From: Paraburkholderia bannensis
GTDB taxonomy: Bacteria; Pseudomonadota; Gammaproteobacteria; Burkholderiales; Burkholderiaceae
DNA: 64,000 bases
Direction of reading: 5' to 3'
Assembly: GCF_014200455.1 (NCBI RefSeq)
Contig: NZ_JACHBW010000013.1
Coordinates: 124,001-188,000, forward strand
Of the stretch, positions 18,576 to 27,447 are shown piece after piece; the first letter of the stretch is position 1, and the number at the start of each line of letters is the position of its first letter. The notes beneath the pieces were generated by a model that saw only the letters and a program-made list of their open reading frames with translations, was not told the DNA's origin and ran no database searches. The translations under genes and the position numbers were made by a program.

Positions 18576-19289
18576 ATGGAACTGGGGAACAACAAGGAAC
18601 GCTCACTCGTGAGCAAGGTCATGGATGGCCTGATTTCGGGCATCGTCGAAGAGCGTTATGGCGCGATCCTGCCGCCGCAGGACGTGTTGTCGAAGGAGTT
18701 CGACGTGAGCCGCACGGTCATGCGCGAAGCGCTGTCCATGCTGCTTGCGCGCCATATGCTGGACGTGCGGCCCAAGATCGGCACGCGCATCAGGCCGATG
18801 CGCGACTGGCGCATGATCGACGAAGACGTCGTGAGCTGGCGTTTTCGCGCGAAGCCGGACAAGACCTTTCTGCGCGACGTGATCGAATTTCGCACGCTGA
18901 TCGAACCGGCGGCATGCGCACTGGCGGCCGAACGCGCGACCGCGGCGGATATCGCCGGGATTCGCGATGCTTTCGACGCGCTACATCAGGCGAGCCCAGG
19001 CGATTCGGGCTGCCAGGCCGCCGATGCGCTGCTGCACACGCGCATTCTCGCGGCGAGCGGCAATCAGTTCTATCAGCAGATGGCGGCGATCGTGCGCGGG
19101 GCGCTCACCATCGTCAATCCGATCCTGAGCCAGCGCCCGGACGGGTGGAGCAACGTGGTCGCCGCACATGGGCGCGTGGTTGAGGCAATCGAGCGCCGCT
19201 CGCCGCCCGATGCGCAGGCGGCCGCCGCAGCCATGATCGCCTACACCGCTGACGAGCTGAACCGGGCGTTCGCGCCGGAGGCGGCCTAG
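18576..19289 (+). CDS. FadR-type GntR transcriptional regulator
   Basis: A 237-residue regulator with an N-terminal winged helix (GAILPPQDVLSKEFDVSRTVMREALSMLLARHMLDVRPKIGTRI, split over residues 29-72) and a C-terminal all-helical FCD ligand domain (FLRDVIEFRTLIEPAACALAAERAT and later ADALLHTRILAASGNQFYQQM with its metal-site histidine). FCD members usually sense sugar acids or carboxylates; the ligand here is unknown. Start at 18576 is set by GGGGGGAGGGG just upstream. The neighbouring oxidoreductase may be a target (inference). Confidence 0.9.
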   Translation: MELGNNKERSLVSKVMDGLISGIVEERYGAILPPQDVLSKEFDVSRTVMREALSMLLARHMLDVRPKIGTRIRPMRDWRMIDEDVVSWRFRAKPDKTFLRDVIEFRTLIEPAACALAAERATAADIAGIRDAFDALHQASPGDSGCQAADALLHTRILAASGNQFYQQMAAIVRGALTIVNPILSQRPDGWSNVVAAHGRVVEAIERRSPPDAQAAAAAMIAYTADELNRAFAPEAA

Positions 19290-19364
19290 TCGAATCGCGC
19301 CGCCTGGCACGCACGTATGCCAACGTCGCTGGCGCAGACCGCGCGCGTCTCCCGCAGGTTTGCC

Positions 19365-19416
19365 GCATGCCAAAGCCGCACGCTTCCTTGACGGGGCGCG
19401 TGCGGCTTTGGCATGC
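19365..19416. repeat. 19-bp perfect inverted repeat with 14-base loop
   Basis: Arms GCATGCCAAAGCCGCACGC (19365-19383) and its exact complement (19398-19416), loop TTCCTTGACGGGGC. No T-tract follows on the plus strand. It sits between the GntR gene and the oxidoreductase start. Confidence 0.85.
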
Positions 19417-19525
19417 GCTGAACTTCGCGTTTGCCTTCGCGCGCGCGAGCCAGTATCGTGCGTCTCTTTGCCTTGCCGCGCGCTGCGCGGCGGGTCCGCC
19501 ATCCGCACAAAGAGAGACGACAGAC

Positions 19526-20527
19526 ATGGGCGATATCGCTGAAACCGGCACGATTCGTTGGGGCATCGTGGGCGCGGGCCGCATCGCGCGGCGCTTCGCG
19601 CAGGGCGTGGGGCATGTCGAAGGCGCACGCGTGAGCGCCGTCTGGTCGCGTCGCGCCGAGCCTGCGCAGGCGCTGGCGGCGGAGTTCGACGCGCGTGCGT
19701 GTGCGAGCTTCGACGCGCTGCTCGCGAGCGGCATCGACGCCGTCTATATCGCCACCATGCAGGACAGCCATGCGCACTATGCGACGGCTGCCTTGCAGGC
19801 CGGTTTGCCGGTGCTGTGCGAGAAACCCGCGACCGTCAACGCCGCGCAGCTCGACGGCGTGCTGCAAGCCGCGCGCGACGCGAAGCGCCTCTTCATGGAG
19901 GCGATGAAGCCGCCGTTCTATCCGCTTTATCGCGCCTTGCGCGCGCATCTCGAAGCCGATCCTGTCGGCCCGATTGGCCTTGTGCGTGCGGGCTGCTCGG
20001 TAGCCAATGTGCCTGCCGATCACCCGTCGTTTTCGTTCGCGCACGCGGGCGGGGCGCTGCTCGATATCGGCGTGTACGAGATGTTTCTGGCCGTCGACTG
20101 GCTTGGCGCACCGCGCGAGGTGCAGACCTTCGGGCGGCTGGGCGCGACCGGCGTGGATACGTTTGCAAGCCTCAATTGCCAGCACGAGCACGGCATCGCG
20201 CAGCTGTTCTGCGGGCTGGATCTGCATGGTTTCGGCGATGCGCTGCTGGCCGGGCCGCTGGGGAACGTGACGATCCACGCGAACTGGTGGAACCCGGCGC
20301 GCGCGACCATACGCTATGTCGATGGCCGCACGGTCGAGCTCGATGAGCCGTTCGAAGGCGGTGGCCTCAACTACGAGACCGCACACTTCTGCGAGCTGCT
20401 GCGCGCGGGCGCGCTGGAAAGTCCGGTGATGCCGCACGAAACCTCGCGCCGTATGATCGCAATGGCCGATGCCGCGCGCGCGACGCTTGGACTGCGTTTC
20501 GACTTCGAGTCAGGCAGCGCGCGCTGA
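19526..20527 (+). CDS. Gfo/Idh/MocA-family oxidoreductase
   Basis: NAD(P)-dependent dehydrogenase of 333 residues with an N-terminal Rossmann fold (WGIVGAGRIARRFAQGV), the family EKPATVNAAQL motif (the lysine of EKP contacts cofactor and substrate), and a C-terminal substrate domain including GGALLDIGVYEMF. The substrate is unknown, probably a sugar or polyol. Start at 19526 follows GAGAGACGAC; the upstream frame overlaps a large hairpin. It may be controlled by the adjacent GntR protein. Confidence 0.88.
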   Translation: MGDIAETGTIRWGIVGAGRIARRFAQGVGHVEGARVSAVWSRRAEPAQALAAEFDARACASFDALLASGIDAVYIATMQDSHAHYATAALQAGLPVLCEKPATVNAAQLDGVLQAARDAKRLFMEAMKPPFYPLYRALRAHLEADPVGPIGLVRAGCSVANVPADHPSFSFAHAGGALLDIGVYEMFLAVDWLGAPREVQTFGRLGATGVDTFASLNCQHEHGIAQLFCGLDLHGFGDALLAGPLGNVTIHANWWNPARATIRYVDGRTVELDEPFEGGGLNYETAHFCELLRAGALESPVMPHETSRRMIAMADAARATLGLRFDFESGSAR

Positions 20528-20533
20528 AATGAA

Positions 20534-20562
20534 AACGGCGGTCGCAACGACCGCCGTTCTTT
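20534..20562. terminator. Bidirectional terminator between convergent genes
   Basis: Perfect stem AACGGCGGTCG-CAA-CGACCGCCGTT followed by CTTT on the plus strand and preceded by AAAA, between the oxidoreductase (plus) and the ABC permease (minus). Confidence 0.75.
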
Positions 20563-20571
20563 GGCTGCAAC

Positions 20572-21231
20572 TCAGTGGCGCGAAGGCAGCGCGAGGCGCT
20601 TCTCGTACCAGTGCTGGATCCATTCGAGCACCTGGCACAGCACCCAGTAGATCGCGGCCGCCGCGAGATAGAGCGGCAGCGGCTGGTAGGTCGAGGCGAT
20701 GATTTCCTGCGCGCTGCGCAGCAGTTCCGTCACCGTGATGACCGACACCAGCGAGGTGTCCTTGATGAGGCTGATGAGGCTGTTCGAGAGGCTCGGCACC
20801 GCAATGCGCAGCGCCTGCGGTGCGATCACGTAGCGCAGCGTCTGGCGTCGCGACAGGCCCAGGCTATAGGCCGCGAGCCACTGGCCGCGATGAATGCCGA
20901 GAATCGCCCCGCGCATGCTTTCCGATAGATAAGCCGCGACGTTGGCCGATAGCGCGATCACCCCCGCGGGCGTGGGGTCGAGCGAAATGCCGATGCTCGG
21001 CAGGCCGTAATAGATCACGAAGATCTGCACCAGCAGCGGCGTGCCGCGCATGAGGCTCACGTACACGCGCGCGATGAACACGGGCGCGCGGTTCGTACTG
21101 ATGCCCATGAGGGCGAGCACGGCGCCGCCGATGAGCCCGAAGATCATCGAAAGCACGGCGAACTTGACCGTGAGCACCGCGCCCTGCGCGAGCACCGGCA
21201 GCGACTGGATGATGAGCGTGTAGATGGGCAT
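20572..21231 (-). CDS. Amino-acid ABC transporter permease (cystine type)
   Basis: A 219-residue inner-membrane permease of the HisMQ family with about five helices, the QIFVIYYGLPSIGI segment typical of cystine/polar amino-acid permeases, and the EAA loop (MRGAILGIHRGQWLAAYSLGLSRRQTLRYVIAPQALR, EAA-like). It lies downstream of the binding protein gene at 21374-22171, separated by a terminator-like hairpin. No cognate ATPase gene is in the window. Cystine specificity is inferred from overall resemblance to TcyL/YecS. Confidence 0.88.
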   Translation of the reverse strand: MPIYTLIIQSLPVLAQGAVLTVKFAVLSMIFGLIGGAVLALMGISTNRAPVFIARVYVSLMRGTPLLVQIFVIYYGLPSIGISLDPTPAGVIALSANVAAYLSESMRGAILGIHRGQWLAAYSLGLSRRQTLRYVIAPQALRIAVPSLSNSLISLIKDTSLVSVITVTELLRSAQEIIASTYQPLPLYLAAAAIYWVLCQVLEWIQHWYEKRLALPSRH

Positions 21232-21270
21232 GGGGAACGCGGAAAGGATCGGCTTGCGCAGCCTTGGCCT

Positions 21271-21322
21271 GGAAAAACCGCGGGGCGCTCATCCTGCCAT
21301 CTTGCCGGATGCGCGCCCCGCG
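21271..21322 (-). terminator. Intra-operon attenuator between binding protein and permease
   Basis: On the minus strand, arms at 21313-21322/21307-21311 pair with 21279-21288/21290-21294 (CGCGGGGCGC plus CATCC, one mismatch between), followed by GGTTTTTCC. It has the form of an intrinsic terminator, placed so that binding protein mRNA should exceed permease mRNA. Confidence 0.7.
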
Positions 21323-21373
21323 CCTGTCATGTCATGCTGATTCGCGCAGCGCGAGCGCCGCACGCGACATGCC

Positions 21374-22171
21374 TTACTTCGTGACCGGCTTGGTCACGTC
21401 GATGCCGAACCACTTGTCCGAGATCTTCGTGAAGGTGCCGTCGGCTTCGAGCTGCGTCATCGCATCGTCGATCGCCCTGGCGAACTTCGGATTGCCCTTC
21501 CTGAACGGGATGCCCGACGGATTGCCGTCGCCGACGAGCGCGCCCGCGCGCAGCGGCAGCTGCGAGTTCTTCATCAGGTAGGCGAGCATCAGGCGGTCGT
21601 TGAGCGCCGCGTCCAGACGGCCCGCGGCCAGATCGCGCAGATACTCGGGCGCGCCCGGGTAGGTCTTCACGTCGATGCCGGGGACCGACCTGGCCATGTC
21701 CATGTAGTTGGTGCCGAGCGCGACGCCGAGCTTCTTGCCCTTGAGGTCGTCGAGCGACTTGAACTGGCGCGTGTCGTCCTTGCGCTCGATGAGCTGCGCA
21801 GCCGAATACGTGTAAGCCGGCGAAAAGTCGAGCACGGCCTTGCGCTGGTCGGTGATGCCCACCTGGTTGGCGATCACGTCGAACTTGCCGGCCTGCAGAC
21901 CGGCGATGATGCCGCTCCACTCGGTCGTGACGAACTCGGGCTTCACGCCGAGCTTCGCGGCCACGGCTTTGGCGATATCGACGTCGAAGCCGACCAGATC
22001 GCCATTGGGAGCTTTCGAATTGAACGGCGGGAAGGTGCCTTCGAGACCGATGCGCAGCGTGCCGCGCGCCTTGACCTGGTCGAGCAGATCGTCAGCATGG
22101 GCGCTGGCCGCCACGAACGACGTGCCCACCAGCGCGAGCGCGAAGAGCTTCTTGAGTAAAGCGAATTTCAT
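21374..22171 (-). CDS. Amino-acid ABC transporter substrate-binding protein (cystine type)
   Basis: Periplasmic family 3 binding protein, 265 residues. A signal peptide (MKFALLKKLFALALVGTSF...ASAHA) precedes the mature DDLLDQVKARGTLRIGLEGTFPPFN. Motifs GFDVDIAKAVAAKLGVKPEFV and FDVIANQVGITDQRKAVLDFS resemble FliY/TcyJ cystine-binding proteins. First gene of a short minus-strand transporter unit; the ribosome site AGAGGAC precedes the start. Confidence 0.9.
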   Translation of the reverse strand: MKFALLKKLFALALVGTSFVAASAHADDLLDQVKARGTLRIGLEGTFPPFNSKAPNGDLVGFDVDIAKAVAAKLGVKPEFVTTEWSGIIAGLQAGKFDVIANQVGITDQRKAVLDFSPAYTYSAAQLIERKDDTRQFKSLDDLKGKKLGVALGTNYMDMARSVPGIDVKTYPGAPEYLRDLAAGRLDAALNDRLMLAYLMKNSQLPLRAGALVGDGNPSGIPFRKGNPKFARAIDDAMTQLEADGTFTKISDKWFGIDVTKPVTK

Positions 22172-22271
22172 TATTGTCCTCTTGTTTTACTGCTGTATTG
22201 CGGCGCAGCCGTCGATCAAACCTGTCAAGCCGACCAAGCCGATGCGCCGCACACAGCCCGAAACTATAGCC

Positions 22272-23306
22272 TCAGGCGCGGCCCGAGGCCAGCGCGCGCG
22301 CGCACTCCGCGACGAGCGCCGGGCCGCGATAGATGAAGCCGGTATAGACCTGCACAAGCGCCGCGCCCGCGGCGATCTTCGCGCGGGCATCCTCGCCCGA
22401 GAAAATCCCGCCCACGCCGATGATCGGCACCTGCTCGCCGAGTTCGGCGCGCAGCTTGCGGATCACCTCGTTCGAGGCGTCGAACACAGGGCGGCCCGAC
22501 AGGCCGCCGGTTTCACTCGCGTTTGGCAGGCCTTCCACGGCGGCGCGCGAGAGCGTGGTGTTGGTGGCGATCACGCCTTCGATCTTGTGGCGCAGCAGGG
22601 TATCGGCGATTTCCTTGACCTGTTCGTCGTCGAGGTCCGGGGCGATCTTGAGCGCGAGCGGCACGAGCTTGCCGTGCATATCGGCCAGTCGCTGCTGCTT
22701 GTCCTTGAGCGCCGCGAGCAGCGCGTCGAGTTCGCCGCCGCCTTGCAGCTGGCGCAGATTCTTGGTGTTCGGCGACGAGATGTTGATCGTCACGTAGCTC
22801 GCGAACGGATAGACGCGTTCGAGGCAGAAAAGGTAGTCCTCAGCGGCGCGCTCGATCGGCGTATCGGCGTTCTTGCCGATGTTCAGGCCGAGAATGCCGC
22901 GATAACGCGCGGCCTGCACGTTCTTCACGAACTGTTCGACCCCGTGGTTATTGAAGCCCATCCGGTTGATGATGCCGCCTGCCTGCGGCAGACGGAAAAT
23001 GCGCGGACGCGGATTGCCCGGCTGCGGGCGCGGCGTGACCGTGCCCACCTCGATAAAGCCGAAGCCCAGCGCGGCGAATCCGTCGATCGCGGCGCCTTCC
23101 TTGTCGAGGCCTGCGGCGAGGCCCACCGGATTGCGGAAGGTCAGGCCCATGACGGTGCGCGGCGAATCCGGCACGCGCGAGGCGAGCAGCCCGGCCATGC
23201 CGGTGCGGCCCGCCGCGCCGATCATGCGCAGGGAAAGGTGGTGGGCGTCTTCGGCGTCCATGCGAAAAAGCTGGTCGCGGACGAACGGATAAAGGGTGCT
23301 GAACAC
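22272..23306 (-). CDS. pyrD: Dihydroorotate dehydrogenase (quinone)
   Basis: Class 2 membrane-associated flavoenzyme of pyrimidine synthesis, oxidising dihydroorotate to orotate with quinone. The 344-residue product has the N-terminal helical membrane-contact region (MFSTLYPFVRDQLFRMDAEDAHHLSL), INRMGFNNHG, NISSPNTKNLRQLQ and TNTTLSR, including the class 2 catalytic serine region. It is the last gene of the Nudix-aat-bpt-pyrD run on the minus strand, 157 bases from bpt. Confidence 0.96.
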   Translation of the reverse strand: MFSTLYPFVRDQLFRMDAEDAHHLSLRMIGAAGRTGMAGLLASRVPDSPRTVMGLTFRNPVGLAAGLDKEGAAIDGFAALGFGFIEVGTVTPRPQPGNPRPRIFRLPQAGGIINRMGFNNHGVEQFVKNVQAARYRGILGLNIGKNADTPIERAAEDYLFCLERVYPFASYVTINISSPNTKNLRQLQGGGELDALLAALKDKQQRLADMHGKLVPLALKIAPDLDDEQVKEIADTLLRHKIEGVIATNTTLSRAAVEGLPNASETGGLSGRPVFDASNEVIRKLRAELGEQVPIIGVGGIFSGEDARAKIAAGAALVQVYTGFIYRGPALVAECARALASGRA

Positions 23307-23463
23307 GGGAGGTAGGCGCAGGCGCCGGAAAATGATAACCCGCTATTTTAGCGACAAAGGCGCGACGGCTGGCGGGCGGTCTGGAATCTGCCGTATCCGG
23401 GGCGGCGCGTGCATGACGCGCGCACCTCGCGCGGCTGCCTATGCGCTTAGAGCACCGCGCGCG

Positions 23464-24228
23464 TCAGGCAACCGGATCGAGCGCGCGCCATACGCCGTCG
23501 AACAGGCCTTCGAGCGGCTGAAAGCGCGCCTTATAGGCCATTTTCGGGCTCTCGCGGATCCAGTAGCCCAGATACACATAGGGCAGTTGCAGGCTGCGCG
23601 CCTGTTCGATCTGCCAAAGAATGTTGTAGGTGCCGTAGCTGGCGTGCGGCGTGTCGGGCTCGAAGAAGGTATAGACCGAGGACAGCCCGTCGCCGAGGAT
23701 GTCGATCATGCTGACCATGCGCAGGACCCCCGGCACATCGGGGTGCTGCGGATCGGGCTCGCGGAATTCCACCAGCCGCGAATTGATCCGGCTCTGCAGC
23801 AGGAATTGTTCGTACTGGTCGCGGCTGTCGCGGTCCATGCCGCCGCCCGCGTGACGCGCCGACTGGTAGCGCATGTAGAGCGCGTAGTGCGCCTCGTCAT
23901 AGTGCAGCGGCGCGACCGTCGCGACGAGTTCGCCGTGATGCTTCCAGGTGCGCCGCTGGGTGCGGTTGGGCGTGTAGTGCTCGACCGGCACGCGTACCGG
24001 CACGCAGGCGCGGCAGCCGTCGCAGTAGGGGCGGTAGGTGAACACGCCCGAGCGGCGGAAGCCCGCCTTCACGAGATCGGTGTAGACGTCGGAATTGATG
24101 AGATGACTGGGCGTAGCCACCTGCGAGCGCGCGATGCGCCCCTCCAGATAACTGCAGGGGTAGGGCGCCGTTGCATAGAATTGCAGCGCGGAAAGCGGTG
24201 AAAGCGGCAGCTCGTTTGGATGAGTCAC
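23464..24228 (-). CDS. bpt: Aspartate/glutamate leucyl-transferase (arginyltransferase family)
   Basis: Leu-tRNA:protein transferase that adds leucine to N-terminal Asp or Glu, creating N-degrons for ClpS/ClpAP. The 254-residue product has the ATE N-terminal domain with CSYLEGR, YRPYCDGCRACVPVRVPV (CxxC pair) and the C-terminal domain with YVYLGYWIRESPKMAYKARFQP. GTG at 24228 gives the family N terminus (VTHPNELPLSPLSALQFY); an upstream ATG would add residues without similarity. It sits beside aat, the other prokaryotic N-degron transferase. Confidence 0.93.
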   Translation of the reverse strand: MTHPNELPLSPLSALQFYATAPYPCSYLEGRIARSQVATPSHLINSDVYTDLVKAGFRRSGVFTYRPYCDGCRACVPVRVPVEHYTPNRTQRRTWKHHGELVATVAPLHYDEAHYALYMRYQSARHAGGGMDRDSRDQYEQFLLQSRINSRLVEFREPDPQHPDVPGVLRMVSMIDILGDGLSSVYTFFEPDTPHASYGTYNILWQIEQARSLQLPYVYLGYWIRESPKMAYKARFQPLEGLFDGVWRALDPVA

Positions 24229-24423
24229 GTTGGCAGCTCTCGAAACAGATCGGAACGTCGCCTGTCTCGGGGCGCCGCCGGGGCTGGCGGCAAAAGCGAC
24301 GTGTTCTGACTGCATACTAACATCGACGCCAGGCTTGCATCTATCGAAATACGCGCCCTGGCGCACGTCCGGCGGTCGTCGCGGGGATTTCGGCGTACTC
24401 GGCTGCGCATCGAAAGCGGCGCT

Positions 24424-25194
24424 TCAGGGCGACGGCACGGCGGGTGTTTCGAGGTGGCCCTGAGCGTGGCCGAGCCAGTCGGCCAGCACGGTTTTGTCGA
24501 AGCCCCAGGGAATCGCCTGCGCGCCCACATTGGCCCGCACATGCGCGATAAACGGCTTGCGCGCGATCTCGCGGCCGCCCAGCGAGGCCAGGTGCGCGGT
24601 GTTCTGCTGGCAGTCGATCAGCGCCACGCCGTTGCGGCGCAGATGCGCAACCAGCGCCGACAGCGCGATTTTCGAGGCATCCGTGATCGAGGCGAACATC
24701 GATTCGCCGAAGAACATCGTGCCGAGCGAGACGCCGTACAGGCCGCCCACGCGTTCGCCCTCGAACCAGGTTTCGATGCTGTGGGCGTCGCCGATGCGGT
24801 GCAGGCTCGAATAGGCGTCGATCACGTCGGCGGTAATCCAGGTGCCGCGCTGGCCGCGCCGTGGCGCGTTTGCGCAGGCGCGCATCACCGCGGCGAAATC
24901 GTCGTCGACGCGGATTTCCCAGGCGGGATCGCGCAGCACGCGCTTGAGCGTCTTCTTGAGCGAGGGCGAGACCTTGAATTCGTCCGGGCGCAGGATCATG
25001 CGCGGATCGGGGCTCCACCAGAGCACGGGCTGGCCGTCCGAGTACCACGGGAAAATGCCGTGCCGATAGGCGTCGATCAGACGCGAGGGCAGCAGATCGG
25101 CGCTGGCGGCGAGCAGCCCCGGCGCGCCGCTCGACGCGCCCAGGGCGCGCTCGACCGGCGGGAACGGCTCGTCGGGCGTAAGCCAGGGCACCAT
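24424..25194 (-). CDS. aat: Leucyl/phenylalanyl-tRNA--protein transferase
   Basis: Transfers Leu or Phe from tRNA to N-terminal Lys/Arg of proteins, marking them for ClpS/ClpAP degradation. The 256-residue product has the family core with YRHGIFPWYSDGQPVLWWSP near residue 40, a WxxR-like basic region, and IDCQQNTAHLASLGG. The ATG at 25194 lies 10 bases after the Nudix stop, so the genes are probably co-transcribed; bpt follows 195 bases on. Confidence 0.95.
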   Translation of the reverse strand: MVPWLTPDEPFPPVERALGASSGAPGLLAASADLLPSRLIDAYRHGIFPWYSDGQPVLWWSPDPRMILRPDEFKVSPSLKKTLKRVLRDPAWEIRVDDDFAAVMRACANAPRRGQRGTWITADVIDAYSSLHRIGDAHSIETWFEGERVGGLYGVSLGTMFFGESMFASITDASKIALSALVAHLRRNGVALIDCQQNTAHLASLGGREIARKPFIAHVRANVGAQAIPWGFDKTVLADWLGHAQGHLETPAVPSP

Positions 25195-25204
25195 CGCCGC
25201 AGTG

Positions 25205-25750
25205 TCAGCCGTCGCGCAGCGGGCGCAGGACGTCGCCGGTGTGCAGGCCATAGCTGCCCGACTGGCGATCGGCGAAGAAAAAACGCAGGGTCTGGCCGAC
25301 CGTGGGGAAGGCGATCTCGTCCCACGGAATTTCGTGTTCCTCGAACAGGCGCACTTCGAGGCTCTCCTCGCCGGCTTCGATGTCGATGTCGAGCAGGCGC
25401 GCGAGATAGAAGAGGTGAACCTGATGCACGCGCGGCACGTTGAGCAGCGAGAACAGGCTCTGCACCTCGACGCGCGCACCGGCTTCTTCCAGCGTTTCGC
25501 GCGAAGCGGCTTCGGAGGTCGTTTCGCCCATCTCCATGAAGCCCGCGGGCAGCGTCCAGTAGCCGTAGCGCGGCTCGATCGCGCGGCGGCACAGCAGCAC
25601 CTTGTCTTCCCAGACCGGGACGGTGCCGACCACGTTGCGCGGATTCTGATAGTGAATGGTGCCGCAGTGCGCGCAGACATAGCGTTCGCGGTTGTCACCG
25701 GGCGGCACGAGCAGGCTGACCGCCTGACCGCAAGTCGAGCAGAATTTCAT
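25205..25750 (-). CDS. Nudix hydrolase with zinc ribbon
   Basis: A 181-residue pyrophosphohydrolase with an N-terminal zinc ribbon (CSTCG near residue 4, CAHCG near 27) and the Nudix box GFMEMGETTSEAASRETLEE followed by AG (pattern GX5EX7REUXEEXGU). The architecture resembles NudC-like NADH pyrophosphatases, but the protein is shorter and substrate is unassigned. A GTG two codons upstream (25756) is an alternative start. First of the aat-bpt-pyrD group. Confidence 0.9.
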   Translation of the reverse strand: MKFCSTCGQAVSLLVPPGDNRERYVCAHCGTIHYQNPRNVVGTVPVWEDKVLLCRRAIEPRYGYWTLPAGFMEMGETTSEAASRETLEEAGARVEVQSLFSLLNVPRVHQVHLFYLARLLDIDIEAGEESLEVRLFEEHEIPWDEIAFPTVGQTLRFFFADRQSGSYGLHTGDVLRPLRDG

Positions 25751-25866
25751 GGGCACGATAGGGGGATGGGTGATGCGAGTGTATCACCGCGGCGCGTCAT
25801 GACGGGAGCTTGACCCGGAGCGCTCGCATAAGCGCCTTGGCATGAAGGTGCCGGGTTCAGCCGCCA

Positions 25867-25907
25867 AAAAACAAAAAAGGGTTACACGCCGATGCGTTGT
25901 AACCCTT
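25867..25907 (-). terminator. Intrinsic terminator of tRNA-fMet
   Basis: Stem AAGGGTTACA / TGTAACCCTT with loop, followed on the minus strand by TTTTTTGTTTTTTGG. Confidence 0.85.
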
Positions 25908-25930
25908 GATTGCTTCTGACAGAACAGCTT

Positions 25931-26007
<77 letters not shown>

Positions 26008-26239
26008 TCCGTCAGAGAAAAGAATTATAGGGTACGCCCTGGGATCGTGCAAGCGGTATTTTAAGTTTTCTTTTCTGGGCGCTTGCGCGCGGCTTGCTGG
26101 CGCATTGCAGAAGCATTGCAAGGCGAGTCCTGGACGTCGATGTCGCCAGGCTAGAATCGGGGCCGAGTCGCCTCCGACTGTTTTCTTGCTGCCTCGCTCA
26201 TTGCCTCCTGTTCCCAATACCGACGGACCCGACGGACCT

Positions 26240-26737
26240 ATGGACATCGCCCACGACCTGCAGACGATCGCCGCGCAAGAGCGCGCGCTTGTGTTTCCCC
26301 GTTTCGATGCCGGGCACGCCTGGCAGCTCGGCGCTTTCCTGCGCGAGCTGGCGCTCGCGCGCTCGCACGCGGTCGCGATCGACGTGCGCACGTTCGGCCT
26401 GCCACTGTTTTCGTGCGCGCTGCCGGGCGCCACGCCCGACAACCTCTCGTGGGTGCAGCGCAAGTCGCGCGTGGTCGAACATTTCCGTCGCAGCTCTTAC
26501 GCGATTGGCCTGCGACTGCAGCAGACGGGCGCCACGCTCGCGGACAAGCATGGCTTGCCCGCTACCGAATACGCCACGCACGGCGGTGCGTTTCCGCTCG
26601 CGGTTCAGAGCGTGGGCGTGATTGGATCGGTGACGGTATCGGGGCTGCCGCAACGTCTCGACCACGAACTCGTTGTCGAGGCGCTGTGCGCGCAACTGGG
26701 CGCGGACTACGGCCAGCTTGCGCTGGCGAAGGCCTGA
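26240..26737 (+). CDS. UPF0303 / HbpS-GlcG-like heme-degrading domain protein
   Basis: A 165-residue cytosolic protein of the UPF0303 family within the GlcG/HbpS (DUF336) fold. Recognisable segments are WVQRKSRVVEHFRRSSYAIG and HGGAFPLAVQSVGVIGSVTVSGLPQRLDHELVVEAL. Members of this fold bind heme or act with flavin oxidases; no function is proved here. A TAGAAT -10 box lies at 26152-26157. The SMR gene begins 4 bases after its stop, so the two are coupled. Confidence 0.85.
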   Translation: MDIAHDLQTIAAQERALVFPRFDAGHAWQLGAFLRELALARSHAVAIDVRTFGLPLFSCALPGATPDNLSWVQRKSRVVEHFRRSSYAIGLRLQQTGATLADKHGLPATEYATHGGAFPLAVQSVGVIGSVTVSGLPQRLDHELVVEALCAQLGADYGQLALAKA

Positions 26738-26741
26738 CGCG

Positions 26742-27080
26742 ATGCGCAACTCTGCCTGGCTCATTCTCGCGATCGCCATCGTCGCTGAAGTGATCGCGAC
26801 TTCGGCTTTGCGCGCCTCGAACGGTTTTTCGCGGCTCGTGCCGTCGGCGATCGTCATCGTCGGTTACGGCATCTCGTTCTATTGCCTCTCGCTCACGCTC
26901 AAGACGCTGCCGGTCGGCATCGTTTATGCGGTGTGGTCGGGCGTGGGCATCGTGCTGATCACGCTTGTCGCCATGGCGCTCTACAAACAGGTGCCGGATT
27001 TGCCGGCCATGTTCGGCCTTGGCCTGATCGTGGCCGGCGTGCTGGTGCTCAATCTATTCTCGAAGATGCAGGCACACTGA
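26742..27080 (+). CDS. Small multidrug resistance (SMR/EmrE) family exporter
   Basis: A 112-residue four-helix inner-membrane protein. It has the essential membrane glutamate of the family (E16, in AIVAEVIATSALRASNGF) and the YAVWSGVGIVLITLV segment of helix 3. Likely a proton-coupled exporter of quaternary cations or guanidinium-like compounds; substrate is unknown. Confidence 0.93.
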   Translation: MRNSAWLILAIAIVAEVIATSALRASNGFSRLVPSAIVIVGYGISFYCLSLTLKTLPVGIVYAVWSGVGIVLITLVAMALYKQVPDLPAMFGLGLIVAGVLVLNLFSKMQAH

Positions 27081-27102
27081 GCGCGCGATGGTTGCGCATC
27101 GT

Positions 27103-27303
27103 TTACCGCTGCGGCGGCACGATGCGCACTCCGCAACCCGCAATTTTCTCGCGGCTGCTTTCGCCTTCGGGGGTGGCGGCGTCTTCCCACAGGCTGATGG
27201 CGCGCGAGATCTCGATGTCGTTTTCCCCGGCGTAGCGGAACCAGCGGCTCGCGGCCTGCGATTCGGGGATTTCCTGATCGGTGTCGAAGTAGCGTCCGCT
27301 CAT
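27103..27303 (-). CDS. Small hypothetical protein
   Basis: A 66-residue acidic, soluble protein beginning MSGRYFDTDQEIPESQAASRW and ending GVRIVPPQR. Not assigned to a family. An in-frame ATG four codons upstream (27315) is an alternative start. It is convergent with the SMR gene (22 bases between stops). Its amino-acid composition and codon use look like real coding sequence. Confidence 0.6.
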   Translation of the reverse strand: MSGRYFDTDQEIPESQAASRWFRYAGENDIEISRAISLWEDAATPEGESSREKIAGCGVRIVPPQR

Positions 27304-27447
27304 ATGCGCGTCCATTCGAAGTGAAGGCGTTTGAACCTGGTTGGGAAGACGAGTTTCGCAGATTGCGTCCGCAGGCCGATGCAAAATGCACAGCTTGCCG
27401 CCTGGCACGCCGCGCTGCGCGTAACATGGAATGCGCTCCCGGCCTGC

